Assembly (NCBI GenBank): GCA_025738555.1
Contig: JAOVFP010000008.1
Coordinates: 496,001 to 560,000, forward strand
Direction: 5' to 3'
Origin: Cyathus striatus
Taxonomy: Eukaryota; Basidiomycota; Agaricomycetes; Agaricales; Nidulariaceae
Length of the DNA: 64,000 bases
Position 1 is the stretch's first letter. Every line of letters starts with the position of its first letter. Under the pieces are notes generated by a model. The model worked only from the letters and a program-made list of their open reading frames with translations, was not told where the DNA came from and did not search any database. The translations under genes were made by a program, and so were the position numbers. Shown here piece by piece: positions 1-13,032 of the stretch.

Positions 1-879
1 AAGTGCTCATGCAACCATCCATTACAGGTCGCATTTTCAATTTCCACATTGCTTCATGTTTGAACTGCAAGGTTCAAACCATCCATGCTTCTAAATGCCC
101 CAGTCAGGAGTGGATGACAAGCAGCAATCCATGCATTACTTTCTTAAAACTCATCTCCAACTAGGTATTTTATTCATGCTTCAGGCATTTTCTTCAAATT
201 TAATAGCAAGATCTGAAAAGCAAAGCTAATGTAGCATGATACCAAGGATGGAATAAGTGCAAATATCTGGCAAAGACTAGTGTCGTGCATCATGGAATTG
301 AGAAAATGCAAGATAAGTCCAAGGGCACCACTTGCATTAAGTGAGTGGCATGTAATATGAGGGTGTGAAGCTGGTGAGACATCACTATGAGGAATAAGTG
401 TTGTATTCCATATAATTTCGAAACCACTATCCAAGATGTGCTCATATGTTGCAACATCAATTCCCATCATTGTAATGAATGCTTGATCATTTTGATTATC
501 ATATAGCACCTGCAATGGTGTTGCTACTCATGGATTGGGAAGCAGATCAGGACATGTTAGATATAATCTTTGCTCTTTACATCGCTCTGTGTGTATTTGA
601 TGTGCTTCTTCAAGACTATAGCTAATCAAGTCTGCAGATGCAAAAAGCAGTCTTTCCTCTTCTTCCTGCAACTGCAACTCCTCCACTAAGTGTGTTTGTA
701 GGTGTTGAAACTTCTCATACTCAATGGCATTCTCATCATTGATGTCCATAGCAGAGATTGTTATAAGATCATTACACAGGCCTCAGGGTTTGGCATTTAA
801 GAATAGCTCATACATTGTGTTTACTAGTGTGTTATGTTTTAGGTGCTCATTCTATTTTTTTTCCAAACACCACTTGCTT
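1..879. other. AT-rich intergenic sequence, no gene seen
   Basis: Short open frames occur on both strands, but none has recognisable domains, plausible codon use or supporting intron signals. Nothing further is supported here. Confidence 0.5.
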
Positions 880-935
880 AAGTTTAGAAATATAATCTGG
901 GATTCTAAACCCAGCAGGAAGTCATCCAATGGTAC
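880..935 (+). repeat. Empty-site paralogue of the mariner target at 25-26 kb
   Basis: This segment reads GTTTAGAAATATAATCTGGG followed by a TTCTAAACCC palindrome half and GGAAGTCATCC. The same sequence flanks the Tc1/mariner insertion: GTTTAGATATT lies just left of 25032, and TAATCTGGGTTTCTAAACCC with GAAAGTCATCC lies just right of 26086. It is therefore an unoccupied copy of the repeat into which the mariner jumped. The parent repeat family is unknown. Confidence 0.6.
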
Positions 936-956
936 ATCTCTGATTAGAACCCAAGG

Positions 957-1515
957 TAGTGTTGCCACCACTCAGTTTAGCTCAGCTTCCATGGCTCAGG
1001 TACTGCAGGTAGCTCAGCTCATGAGTGGAGCTATTTAGGTTTGGTTTACTTCTCCAGCTAACTGCTTAGCTTTGGCTAAGCCACAGCTCAGTCTGTTCAC
1101 TGCAAGTTACTAAATGCATAGCTCAGCAGAATAGAGAATGGGCATTTGAAAGGTGCTTAGAAGCTAATTTGATGCAGTGCATACCTTTTAGATAATGGTT
1201 TGAAAAGCTGTTATGTAAATTTGCATGTGAGGTAGTTCTTTCCATCAAGCTTACTCGAGCTCAATGCTATTATACATGCATGAATATTAGTAGTGTTTAT
1301 CTATATGTAAAAAGGAAGTTATGAATAAAAATAATGGAAGATTAAGTGATACATGGTATTTGTTGAATGAGATTCAGAAATAGAAATTACATAAGCTGTA
1401 GCTTAGCGGGCTCATAGCTGACATGGAGCAGCTCTTGTGAGACCTGCTCAGCTCTGCTCATTTTCAGCTCAGCTCACTGGCTTGTGGCTTTGGAGCCAAG
1501 CAGACAGCAACACTA
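957..1515. mobile_element. Short TIR element with AGCTCAG subterminal words
   Basis: The left end begins TAGTGTTGCC and the right end finishes with the complement (GCAACACTA). The interior next to both ends is crowded with AGCTCAG/CTGAGCT words (about 975-1130 and 1395-1500), and no coding frame is seen. The flanking octamers ACCCAAGG and ACCTGAGA agree at only 5 of 8 positions, so the target duplication is decayed or absent. It looks like a non-autonomous hAT-like or KDZ-like element; the assignment is inferred. Confidence 0.45.
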
Positions 1516-4200
1516 ACCTGAGAGTTCTAGAGCTGTTTTAGTTTCAAATCTTGCACTGCCCTGATTATTTCAGGATGTTGGTCTAAGCCTGTCTCACAAT
1601 GTACCCATAGGGTGTCCACATATGGAAGGGTCCATGTGATATCATGAGATGGGATTTTTGAGCCTAATGTCCTACAGAATGCTATATTGACTATGTGGAA
1701 CAACATAAGTATTCAATGATTGACATCAGCTATTGATATAAAAAATAGGAACAGCGAGTGGCACAGTCCACTACCAACATACATTACTAATTACTGACAA
1801 CCAAAGATGATGAAAAAACATGCAGGGACAGCACATAAAGAAAGTAAGGTTGATGTAGAACATGAGAGGACAATGAAGAACCACTGACCAGAGGGAGAAG
1901 TAAGTAATACAAATGACATAAAATGGAAGTATCAGTATTCACAGTAGCTGCTGCCCGAGCAAATAATGAACAACACACTATATGAAACAGATGGGGAAAG
2001 TGCAATATAATGTGTATGGACAAAAGATGAGACTCAGGCCTTCCTGCGAGTAGGCAGTGCCCATGGCTTATGAGGATAATCAGCTATATGTATTATGCAA
2101 TCTACCAAAGTAGTTTACAGATGTTATATGTGGTGGAATTGGCTCACAAAATCTAGCGTTGGACTGTGATCCTCTGTATCATTCAGTGTAAAGAGAATGG
2201 GTGCCTGAAGCCACAGTTCACCAAGCCTTCAAGAGTGAAGTGTGTTGCTGCATCAGAATCCTTCATAGGTGTCTTTAATCCTAACCCAGGCCTTGCTAGT
2301 GGCAACGAAGATGGGGGCAGTGACTATAGTGATGGTGATGGTAGCAGTGGGAAAGATAGTGAGGAAGATGAAGAATAAGACATACAGTATTATCCTCTAC
2401 ACAAGGCTTAGAATTGCTAATTGTGTAGGCTGAAGGGCAGTGCAAAGAGGTATGAATAACCTCCTGTTTTGACTCCTGAAGCCTGAGTCCCAGCACTGAG
2501 TTTGATCACCCTATTGCAAGCTTTGTGTTTTGATGGGAAGTGGTGGTAAGAGGCATGAGGGATGGGAGGTGTACAATGGTTGATGTATCCTTCATATGTG
2601 TTGTTTGTTTGCATGGAGGTCCCACTAATGGCGATGATGGTGATAATTGACAAGGCTGAGGACTCAGGGAAGATGAAGACTGATGGCAAGAAAGGCAGTG
2701 GTGGTAACAAGGGAGTAGATGGTGTGTTGCCTTTATCAGAGTTGCATAGGGAAATCACCAGTTTTGAATCTCCAAGCCACTGCAGTATTCTCACAATTGT
2801 GACACTTGGGGGTCAGGTTTACATTGGCATGTTTGAAGAATTCTACCAGTGATGGACATAGTGTCTAATGAGACTTGCATTAGTGGTTTTGATGATTCGA
2901 GTGAAGCTGTAGCTTACCTGTTTCCATTGTGTATCAAAGCTGCCTCAAGCAACTGAGACCCTCCTGACCTCCCAATTATAACTCAACACCTACTTCTAAT
3001 CAACTAGCTGTCAGTCTCCTTCCAACAACACAGGTCAGCAGACAGCGAACCCACCTAGGCTATGATAAAATACAAATCAGAATGAAGTATAGAAACAATA
3101 GGAAAAGAACTAATCAGATGGTTATCATTATGAATCAATATTGATAAAGAATGACAGCTGTTGGCAAATTCAAATCATCAGCACATCAGCTGCCAACACA
3201 TTACAGTGGTCACAAAGTGCCACTCAAAAGAAGGCTCTACATCATTCTATTTGCTCCAACTCATCATGCAAACTCTACTCACTGAATTTTCATCTCAGAA
3301 CTTCAAAACTCGAAGTTCTCATCTGCTTTCCTTTGTATTTGTCACTGATCATCATATTTTATCACTTTAGAATCCTTACACTGGACAGATGTGCCAGCAA
3401 CTCATATTTCTTTGCATAGGACTTTCAAACACAAGTTCACCTCTACACCATGAACCTAAGAGTTCTGACCTTTGCACAGTGGATATACTTACATTGTTTG
3501 ATGTCTAAAGTCTATTAAGTCCCAGGCTGAATCTCAACAACTAGTCTCTTTCTGTGAAGTCCGTCAATGCTACATTTTCTGAGTCTCAATGATACCAACT
3601 TCATATGAACCTCACACAATCCATTGACCACTGATAATTTGCTAAAATCATCCTAGAGTCCTAATGAATTCATTTATTATTTGAGAATAATGATGAGGAT
3701 GGGGAAAATGATTGTATGTGAACTACTCCCTATGTATTCCTCCTTGAACTTTATGTACTTATTTGCATGTTCTTAACTGGGCAACTGACTAAGGATGTGG
3801 TATGGATGGTAGGTGAGTAAAATTCTATTTATCATACATCCCACATTTCCTTGCTGTAAGTTACACTAATCTATCTGGTATATAGCAGCATAAGCTATAT
3901 CACACTCCTCCTCACTCTCTCCCCTTGCACTGTTTACCACAAAACTGTACCTGGTAGTATTGTGCACCAATGCAGGAGTCATCTCATTGGTAGATGCAAG
4001 CTAAACATTGAATATTGGGAAAACACTGCACAATGTACCACAACTCACCTGATGGCATGGTTGTAATATATTATGTACTGTAATTAGAACTTGAATGTGA
4101 TGTATGGACATGGTAAATTACAAGGGGAAAAAGTAATACTAAATAATGTATTGCAATTACAACTTTGAACTATGTCACAAAAGTTTAGTTTGCCATGCGA
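1516..4200. other. Intergenic, repeat-derived, no supported gene
   Basis: The stretch holds one end of a dispersed repeat (1745-1785) and otherwise AT-rich sequence. A short acidic frame at 2281-2379 (Gly/Ser/Asp/Glu-rich) has no recognisable family, no clear start and no intron signals, so I do not call it a gene. Confidence 0.45.
1745..1785 (+). repeat. End of dispersed repeat family (GTGGCACAGTCCACTACC)
   Basis: This is one of four related ends. It reads GAGTGGCACAGTCCACTACC. The others are 27045-27085 (GACAAGTGGCAAAGCCCACT), 39000-39035 (GGCAAGCTGCACAGCTCACT) and, inverted, 14806-14838. Three share an upstream AATAGG/AATTAGGG context and orientation, as expected for one terminus of a transposon family. 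No partner end or target duplication was found. Confidence 0.45.
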
Positions 4201-4213
4201 TGGATTAAGAGGC

Positions 4214-5250
4214 ATCTTAAGGGCTTAAGGCAGAGGCCAACCTACAAGGCAAATTTTTGAACACATAATTATAGGATGTGTTATAAGGTACGGCTGAGAG
4301 CCTTATAATGCAATATAGGCAGCCCAGGTATGTAAAGGACATGTAAGAGTTACTGTGCAGTCTTACAAGAAAAGCACACCATCACATTGCTTATAATGGA
4401 GCATAACGGATTATTCAGAAAAATAAGCAAACCGTTACCAAATGAAAGAATACTCGTTGATTTTTACAATGAAATGATATTATCATATGTATAAGTACTG
4501 TATCTACAGCGTATACTAATGTTAACAAGCAGTCTATATTATAAATGGCTCACACAGAATGCAACTGGGTTAATTAGTTAGTAGTATGGTTATTACTATG
4601 ACTTACCAAGACGTTTGACTTACCTTATCTAACTCTACTTACTCCTTACCTCAGGGCTTGAAGCCGTACAAACAAGCAATGGCGCAGTGTTTTTATACCT
4701 TTTGGAAACATAGTTTAGTCAGCCTGTACCGGATCTTGCACAGTCTCAGCACAGACTACCCCTAAGTTCCAGAACTGAGCATGGCCTCACCTGGACTACG
4801 CTGGACAAGCCCACATTTCACCCACACTTCCACCTGCCACCTCTTACAACCTGGAACTTGTTCCGGATCTTGTCACTAATTTATTTAATAGGATGTATAA
4901 ATTTTCTTATATTTGGTATATTAATTGTAAATCATGTTCTTTGAGTGCACTACAGCACAGAAAGTGTATAGTATACATTAAATGTACCTATATTAGAAGT
5001 TAATTTTTGTACCTGTTGCAAGATCCTATAATAATTGCACAATATTGAGGCTGCCTTGAAATTCACACTTAATATTTAGAGCACCCTAAAATCAATCACA
5101 TCGCACCCACATTTCACATAAGGCCTTGGGTGCCGGTCTGGTTCTTAAAATGGCTTGTAAGCACATTGTAAGGTCTTCGCTACTACCTTAAAATCATCTC
5201 ACAATTTATTTTGGTGGGAATAAAGGCTTAAGGCCTTACAATGCAAATTG
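4214..5250. repeat. Candidate element with GGCTTAAGGCC words
   Basis: GGCTTAAGGC words occur near 4217-4235 and again at 5225-5245 (GCTTAAGGCCTTAC), with related ...GCCTTATAATGCA and GCCTTACAATGCA strings inside and at the right edge. This suggests a roughly 1-kb repeat bounded by palindromic words. No clear TIR or target duplication is visible, so the boundaries are approximate. Confidence 0.25.
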
Positions 5251-5259
5251 TATTTTCGT

Positions 5260-6060
5260 GACATACTCAACAAATATAACTGACATCTAGAATGTATATA
5301 CTATAATACTGTTGTAGATCTCATTGTCACTTTTTAAATGTGATAGTGGCTGATGGCAGGAATAGTAATACCAACACTTCCAAATTCAAATACTTACAAT
5401 GCATGAATTTGTTTCACTGTGGAGATATGATGTCAGGGTGTTTTCAAAGTGTTTCATGTTGACTTTAATGAATTGTGTGTTGTGATCTGCTTCTTTTCTG
5501 CATCTTTCAAAGCCTTTGCTTCAGATATCATATTGCATGTTTTCTTTATGTTCTTCCTTATGTTCTTGTATGTTTTCCGCATTTTCCTAATTTCTATAAA
5601 TACATTTCTACTTCATCAAAACTGAATAGGCCACTTTCACACCACATTTTTAGTGTGTATTTTTTGTATGTTTTCCAATTTCCAAAATATTTATAGTAGT
5701 TGTATACTTAATGTGAATACCTATGTATGCAATCTGTTCATCTCAATCCAAAGCATCTGAGGAGTACTGTAACATGCCTGATTGATGCCTGAACCCTAGT
5801 CAAAAGTCCATCTAAGAACATTGTGTCTGGTCTAGTAACATCAAGGGACTAGATATTGCTAGATAGGCATAGAAAAAGGAGAATCCTTAGATTTTTTTCT
5901 AGCATGCTCAAAGCTCATCTAGTACTTAGAAAATGTTAGATTTCCCTATATGTGATATCTAGTGACATCTAGTGACATATAGGTGCACTGTAATCTCATC
6001 TATGTATTTATAGTTGTATGATTGAGGCTAATGCTTATTGAATATGCTTTGAAGAGGGGT
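5260..6060. other. AT-rich intergenic, CTAG-rich tract near right end
   Basis: No gene is seen. Between about 5795 and 6005 the words CATCTAG, CTAGAT and ATCTAGTGACATCTAGTGAC recur. A similar CTAGAT-rich tract is present near 9345-9480, so both may be remnants of one repeat. Confidence 0.35.
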
Positions 6061-6068
6061 ATTTAAAT

Positions 6069-7586
6069 GGGGTCTTTACCCTACCCCCTAAATTCCGTCT
6101 GGACTCTGGACGGAATCTGTGGACTCTCCAGAAAGTCCACAGAATTTCCACAGAATTTCCGGTCATTCCATGGATTCCATCTGGACTCTGGATGGACTTG
6201 TTTTGGCAGAGATACCTGCCAAATTTTAGATTTCTGGTCCGGGTGTTTTCTGGATGGATTCCACATGGAATCCGGATTATTGGCCAAATTCCACCTTTTA
6301 GCTGGAATTCCAAAAGAATTTGCTATACTGGATTCCACCTGGAATCCATATGGATTATGGGTAGCTTGTATTAACTGGTGGTTTATTACTTACTTTACTT
6401 GTATTATAAAAAATTAGTAGAGCATGGCATAGTTGCATAGTTTGAACAAATATTGTTGTGATGATTACATAACATTCATTCACACCATAGTGTGTGTGCA
6501 CATGCTGTACAGTCCACAACTTCTATTATAGCTATGTCAAGTGTGACATGGTGTGTGGAGCAAGACACTATGCATTGAGTGTGATATGTGTGTTGAGTGT
6601 GACATGATGCATTGAGTGACACCATGCAAGTGACACCATGTGTTGAGTGTGATACTAGGTGTTGAGTATGACACTAGGTGTTGAGTGTGATACCATGTGT
6701 TGAGTGTGACACTAGGTGTTGAGTGTGACACTAGGTATTGAGTGTGACACCATGTGTTGAGTGTGACACTGTGTGCTGAGTGTGACATCATGTGTTGAGT
6801 GTGACACTAGGTGTTAAGTGTGATACCATGTGATGAGTGTGACACTAGGTGTTAAATGTGACACCATGTGTTAAATGTGACACCATGTGTTAAGTGTGAC
6901 ACCTGTGATATCATGTGTTGAGTGTGACACCACATGTTGAGTGTAATACTGTGTGTTAAGTGTGACACACAGGCATCACAATGTTCGCTTAGTATCACAC
7001 TTGTCAATTTCACATAGTGTCACAGTATCTTTTTACATAATGGCACTCCTTTCACATGGTGTCACACTTTTCGCTTAGTGTCACACTCAACATGTAGTGT
7101 CACACTCAACACATAGTGTCACACTCAACATGTAGTGTCACACTCAATACCTAGTGTCACACTCAACACCTAGTGTCACACTCAACACATTATGTCACAG
7201 ATGTCACACTCAACACCTAGTATCACACTCAACACATGGTGTCACACTCAATACCTAGTGTCACACTCAACACCTAGTGTCATACTCAACACCTAGTGTC
7301 ACACTTGATGTGACTATGGGAAAACAAGTTATATTTCATTTCCATCAATTGGAAAATTTCTCATTCCACCTGGATTCCACCCAGAAAAAATATTCTTTAA
7401 CATGGACTCAATGTGGACTTTGTCCAGAAATTATCTTGTCTATCCGGACTCCATCCAGAAAATCTGTGTTCCATGTGGATTCCATCCAGAAAATCCAGTT
7501 TTGATATGGAGTCCACCCAGAAATTCCAGACATTTTCTTCTCCGTCCAGAGTCCATTCAGAAATTGGGGGGGAGGGTAAAGTACTG
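6069..7586. mobile_element. Non-autonomous KDZ/hAT-like TIR element A (1518 bp)
   Basis: The left end is GGGGTCTTTACCCTACCCCC. The right end, read inward on the minus strand, is CAGTACTTTACCCTCCCCCC. Flanking octamers ATTTAAAT (6061-6068) and ATTTAAAA (7587-7594) match at 7 of 8, giving an 8-bp target duplication. Next to each end lie arrays of a TTCCA-YR-TGGAA palindromic word. The core (about 6537-7310) is an inverted pair of GTGTGACACTAGGTGTTGA tandem repeats meeting near 6990. No transposase is encoded; open frames here are translations of the repeats. The ends match KDZ element 2, so mobilisation by a KDZ transposase is inferred. Confidence 0.8.
6537..7310. repeat. Head-to-head satellite GTGTGACACTAGGTGTTGA
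   Basis: About 20 copies of a roughly 19-bp unit run on the plus strand from 6537 to about 6975. They then run on the minus strand (TCACACTCAACACCTAGTGT) from about 7080 to 7310. The same unit forms the core of element B at 12490-12840. Confidence 0.85.
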
Positions 7587-7594
7587 ATTTAAAA

Positions 7595-8160
7595 CAATAC
7601 AAAATGTATTATGTATGTAGCTAGAGATACAAATCTAATTTACCTATGGACTAAATCACTACTACTATAGTACCTCTACCATATACTATGTGAATGCACT
7701 AATGTTGATAATACTATCTACTATATGGCTAGCTGCTTAGTATCAGTGATGAAGCACATACCTAGAGCCATTGTATTACATACCAGCTGCAGCTAAAATA
7801 AACATGCCCCAGCTCCCACCAAAAGTGACATTCCTGCATCCACTCATTTTGATTCCTTCTGATGACAATATTATGACCATGACACTGACAAAACATCCAA
7901 GTCAGTATAGAAGGTATGATTTATGGAAAGGAATGTTGTACTTACAAGTGTTCATTCCTCCTGGCAAACAATAAATCTGAAAGAGAAAAAGGGAGGACTT
8001 AATGGAAATGTGCAAAGTCACATGTAGTGTTGGTAGGAGAGAAAGAAAGAAAGTCATTGTTCTGTGAGAAGTGCCATGGTTATGATATGCCAGCTTTTAA
8101 AATATAGTTATTTTTCGATTATTAATTCATTCATTCAGTATTTTATATTATATATTCAAA
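7595..8160. other. AT-rich intergenic, no gene seen
   Basis: An open frame at 7771-7974 starts with ATG and has mixed composition, but I recognise no domain and see no intron or promoter signals. Left unannotated. Confidence 0.4.
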
Positions 8161-8164
8161 TTTG

Positions 8165-8300
8165 TGTAAGGAACCAACCCATGAGTACAAGAGCTGGAGT
8201 GAGTCCTGGACTGCCAGCTATAGTATTTTAAAACAAAATACCTTACTAAGGGACAAGTACAAGGGCTGGGGTTGAGGCCCATGCTGCCAGCCAAAGTATC
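8165..8300 (+). repeat. Dispersed repeat, inverted copy at 34015-34160
   Basis: It contains GAACCAACCC, GAGTACAAGAGCTGG, GACAAGTACAAGGGCTGGGG and TGCTGCCAGCCAAAGTATCT. All of these appear in reverse complement and in matching order at 34015-34160. Two internal sub-repeats of about 70 bp are visible (…AGTACAAGAGCTGGAGTGAG and …AGTACAAGGGCTGGGGTTGAG). Confidence 0.7.
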
Positions 8301-8619
8301 TTATTGATACAAAACAAGGGTATTGAAACCAGATTATATGGGCTTGCAGTTTCTTGCATTTATTTAATATATTACACTCATTTCACAGTGGCTATAGTGC
8401 TACTACTATTACTTTTATTATTATTATTCTATGACAAGGCCATTGTACCTCTCCTGTACACCTCGAACAGTGTTCCATCACCAAGTCCGACGCATCACGT
8501 GCCAGTGTATGTAACAACTCCTAGAAAAATCCCAATCTGGGTACATGGGCTGGTATCACTCGAATCTGTGGCTCATTGCCTTACCAGAATGAATCTCATA
8601 CCCACCATATGTGAAACCA

Positions 8620-8890
8620 AGTGGTTGCACAGTTTACATGTGCAAAACCACATGGATGACAGCCCCAAGAACTGTACCAATGCCATCATGCACTATTGAT
8701 GCACATCAGAACAAGCCGTTAACTCCGAAATTCCTTGCAACTGAGCATGTACTGACACATGCGCATGGCCTAGCACATGTACTGCAATAGTACCAATGCT
8801 GCAGCATTTGCAGTGCCTCTGAGACAAGGTGCACCCGCATGATTTATCATATGGAAGGATATTCCGGTATTGAGGACACTTAGTAAATCT
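8620..8890 (+). repeat. Dispersed repeat, inverted copy at 26790-27025
   Basis: Segments shared in reverse complement include ACCAATGCCATCATGCACTA, TTGATGCACATCA, the GCACATGTACT region and the ATTTATCATATGGA edge. The copies are about 18 kb apart in opposite orientation. No coding potential. Confidence 0.7.
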
Positions 8891-8899
8891 TATGGAAAG

Positions 8900-10180
8900 C
8901 ACGATATTTACATACTCAATTTATACAACGTCATACAGCATACCTAGGCTTCTTTACAATATATAAGTAGGTAGTTTTACTGTAGACAAATCCAAGCACT
9001 GCACTGGCTGTACTTCCATTCTCACAGTAGAGTACATTCTGAATTGATATTGGAATTCCGAGTATAAATCTGAAATCTGAAAGTCCATTCTGAAAGTATC
9101 TGAAAGCAATTGCACTATCTACTATTAAATACATTGTTCATTTTACTATACTTGAAACTCTTGTGCCCTCGAACTAAATATAAATCTAACTTGGAATATA
9201 TGTTCTTTGTTGGTGGTGTTAATACTACGTAAATAAACATACTCTAAAAGTTAGTCTTATCAGTTATATTAGAGAAATGATGAGCTTATGTCGGAGATGC
9301 TAACAAAAATTACCAAAGTCTTTTGCATCATTGATGGACTTAGAATCTAGATTTTAGTTTGGCTATGACTCAAGAATTTGAGTGTGTGTAATAGCCAAGA
9401 ATTCATTTTAATTCTTGACTATATGTTCCTAGACAACACTAGATAGTGTATAAAGCCTATATCTTGCTATGTATCATTAGATGCCAGCCTGAACACCTGC
9501 TGCATCAGGATCTGAAAAGTGTGATTACATAATTCTTTCACATCGGTACAATCATACCGATGTGGCCATAACATATGGAGATTTAGGAAATAAAATGAAA
9601 TAGCAATTCAGTGCTCTCCTGCTGAGAAATGTGACATAAATTCAATGAATCATACCTATACTTTATAATAAATGTACTGTTATAAATCCAGTTTTCCACA
9701 ACTTTTAGTTTTGGTCTGATGAAAGTGTATAAGCCTTTAGAATTCAACCAACTGTACCTTTAGATTGCAAACATTTATATGACTGGATGGCGTCCAATTT
9801 ACTTCACAAAGACATTTGTATATATTTATAAGCTTCAAATATTAAGAAGTTTGTGCTTTGTTATGCATACTTGATTTACATACAAGCCTACAAACAAATT
9901 CTGCACCTGGTTTTCCACAAAAGTGATCTTTTACAGAAATAAAAACAAAAACCAATTGTAATAGCAAGTATTCTATACAATTACATATATATAGATATTA
10001 CCTAGGTAGTAAACAGCAGAATTAGCTAAACTGGAAATTTTCATGTACATTTCGGTGTAATAATACCCAAGGAACCTGTATTTATGTGGATGGTTGTGGC
10101 CATTAGCCAGTGTGTGAAGGTTTAGATTGATATCAGAAGATTAAATGAAAGAAGTACTTAAGCAGGCTGCTGCATAAGGC
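8900..10180. other. AT-rich intergenic, no gene seen
   Basis: Only short, compositionally random open frames occur. A CTAGAT-rich tract at about 9345-9480 resembles 5795-6005. Confidence 0.4.
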
Positions 10181-11499
10181 ATGGCATTGGGGATCACCAC
10201 TTGGGCATGTTGTAGGGAACCCTAATGGCCTATGTACAAAAACACCTAATATACATAGTCCATTAGTTCCTGTACCCATCTTAATCAATTAAAACACACC
10301 TTACTTACTGCACTCTAATCTCAGGACACTATCAATGTTCTGCACCTCAATTGTTCTGAAGATCATTACAAATTTTGATGAAGTCCACATAATTACTAAT
10401 CAATCAAATCAAGCATTACTCAGCAAGTGCTAAAGTTAACGCACTAAGTAGTATTCTAAAACCGATGCACCAAAGTAAACACTATACCAAAAGGCACATG
10501 ACTTAGCACTGACCAACCAAAACACATGGCAAAGCGCTCACATCAATATTACTTTAGTTGACACTGCCATGCCCCCTTTATATATATTCCTTTCCTCCTT
10601 TCTTTATTCCTTTACCTTTATCTTTATTTCTTTGCTACAAATCATTCTTACTCGCTGTATTATTAATCATGATACATATTTCTACCTAGGTAGTTCCAAA
10701 AAGTATATAAACCCCCCTCATGTAGCTACATCCCTCAGTCAATTCCAGTTTGATTCACACTCAGCATTTATCTGTTACTCACACTAAGCTTCTAACTGTA
10801 GAAACTTGGTGTACTTCTGTTCTTATCCACTCAACACTCAGTACTGTTCAGTCTTATTACCAGTTAAAGCTCTTGCACTGGCAAGAACTTTAACTAACTT
10901 CGCATTTTCCACCCAAAACACTTCAGAAAAACCTTCACTACTCATCTCAAAACTCCATACAAGTCTTAATAATTCTATAAGACTTGTACCCTAATTTAAC
11001 ACCTCACAACAAACTCGACAACTCATTTAGAACACCAGTGACAGATTTGACACTGTCACTCTCCATACTTTATTGTACACCTTCAGACAAGTAGTCACCT
11101 TACAATGTCACACTATTGTCACACAGTCATACGCCCTTCAGCATTGACCCAGTAGAATAACTTTTGATACACGCTATCTACATCTTTCAAATAAAATGCA
11201 TATTGGACACTTATATATGTTCTTTTATGATATGTAATTGAATTATTTTTTACTCTACTATGATTTCCATAAATTGGCATATAGCAACAACTCCCTGCGA
11301 AAATGAGCATCAAAACAGTATTTTTGCATCTTTAATTCAGATTTAAACTATCTGGTACTGCATCATTGGTAACATATGTTCTAAAAGGCAATTGTAACAA
11401 ATGTATTGACTCGGAATTTCGAAAATAAAATCAAAAGTATGTAATCTTGCAGTGAGCAGGCCATATCTCACCTTAAAAGTGCGAAATTAAAAATTCAGG

Positions 11500-11625
11500 C
11501 TTAAACATTTTGTACTCATATGTGAACTGAGTATTATTTGTCACTACAGCTAGGTGAAAAAATGTGATTTAGAGAAACAGATGTAGTTATAAGTTTCGCC
11601 CTGCCAAAGAGCGTGGGAAAGTACT
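11500..11625 (+). repeat. Direct repeat with hairpin, partner at 13825-13945
   Basis: Both copies run from ACTGA-TATTATTTGTCACT to CTGCCAAAGAGCGTGGGAAA and diverge in between. The downstream copy keeps a short hairpin, GCTCT-GCCAA-AGAGC; in this copy one arm base is changed (CCCTG). Function unknown. Confidence 0.5.
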
Positions 11626-12253
11626 AATACGCCTAGCGTACTTCTACCTACTATAAAAACATTATTTCTATATTCTACACACTACTTACAAACAGTATAA
11701 TATATATGAGTTGTAATTAGTAGCTAAGATAGAGGTCCCAGACCGTTAGTTAGCATGGGAACGATCCGCACTAATAAGGGACATTACTAGCCTAAGTAGG
11801 AAAGTGTCTAAGAATAGAAACATCAAGGTCAGAGTTTATTCTCGACATCGGTGAGAGATAATTACCAGTAAGACTGGAGATCGAGCTAAGCACACATCTA
11901 TTCTAATAATAGATTATTGAAGCAATGTTATCGCGTCATAGGAAAAGGCATGAGGACCAGACCCATAGCAAGTGCCGCTATCTAACCATGCTGTACCAGC
12001 ACTGTGCATCAGCATGTCATAGGTGCCTGGCTAGGTCTGAGACCCAGCATTCCCAGCAGGCTGATTCAGTGTTTCCCATTTCCACATGTCAAAGCACGTG
12101 GTATCATACTTTCATATGGAGTGCCTCACCTGCAGACAGGTTCTATTGTACTTTGTTATCTTCCCATATGGACACATTCTTGGCACTCATATGCATGTCA
12201 AACCATGATTTACTCTGGTCCATCCCAGACTCTCATAGCTAGTCTACAATGTC

Positions 12254-13032
12254 GAGCTCTTTACACTTAGCCATGTGTTCTGTACAGATCCACGCAGAAT
12301 CTGTATGGAATTTTCGGAATCTGTGCAGAATCTGCACAGATTTTTTTCATTTTGGCAGAGGTTTTTTTGGGTCTGTACAGATTCCGCACAGATTCCGAAA
12401 ATTCCGTACAGATTACGCAGAATTCCTCGGAATTCCGCATTACAGACCTGAAATTTCTGTACAGAATTTTATTATACTTATTTCCTTGCATGTGACACTC
12501 TGCATTAAGCATGACACTAGGTGTTGAGTGTGATACTAGGTGTTGAGTGTGACACTATATGTTAAATGTGACACTAGAAGCGTGACACTAGGTGTTGAGT
12601 GTGACACTAAATGTTGAGTGTCACACTATACATTAAACATGACACTATGCATTAAGCATAACACTAAGTGATGAGTGTGACACTCTGCATTAAGCATGAC
12701 ACTAAGTGTTGAGTGTGACACTATACATTAAGCATAACACTATGCATTAAGTGTGATACTATGCATTGAGAATGATACTATATATTGAGTGTATCATGGA
12801 TTTTGTATAGTGTGACACTTTTCACCTAGGGTTACACTTGACATGTGTGACAAGGCAGCAATGCATAAATCCACACAGAATCCATGAAGAATATGTATGG
12901 AATCCATATAGAATAATCACCTCTAATAATAATAATAGCTACTATATAAATTCTGTATGGTATCTATACAGGTCTGTACGGGTCTGTACGGATCTGTACA
13001 GATCCGTACAGATGGGGGAGTGTAAATTACTG
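12254..13032. mobile_element. Non-autonomous KDZ/hAT-like TIR element B (779 bp)
   Basis: The exact 8-bp direct repeat ACAATGTC flanks the element at 12246-12253 and 13033-13040. The left end is GAGCTCTTTACACT; the right end read inward is CAGTAATTTACACTCCCCC. Both ends carry arrays of a TCTG-TA-CAGA / GATTCCGCACAGAATC word (12290-12470 and 12865-13015). The centre (12490-12840) is the GTGTGACACTAGGTGTTGAG satellite shared with element A. There is no coding capacity. Shared termini with KDZ element 2 imply trans-mobilisation. Confidence 0.85.

Noticed and set aside
6537..7310. CRISPR-like array
   Set aside because: There are no unique spacers of regular length; it is a head-to-head satellite within a transposon in a eukaryotic genome.
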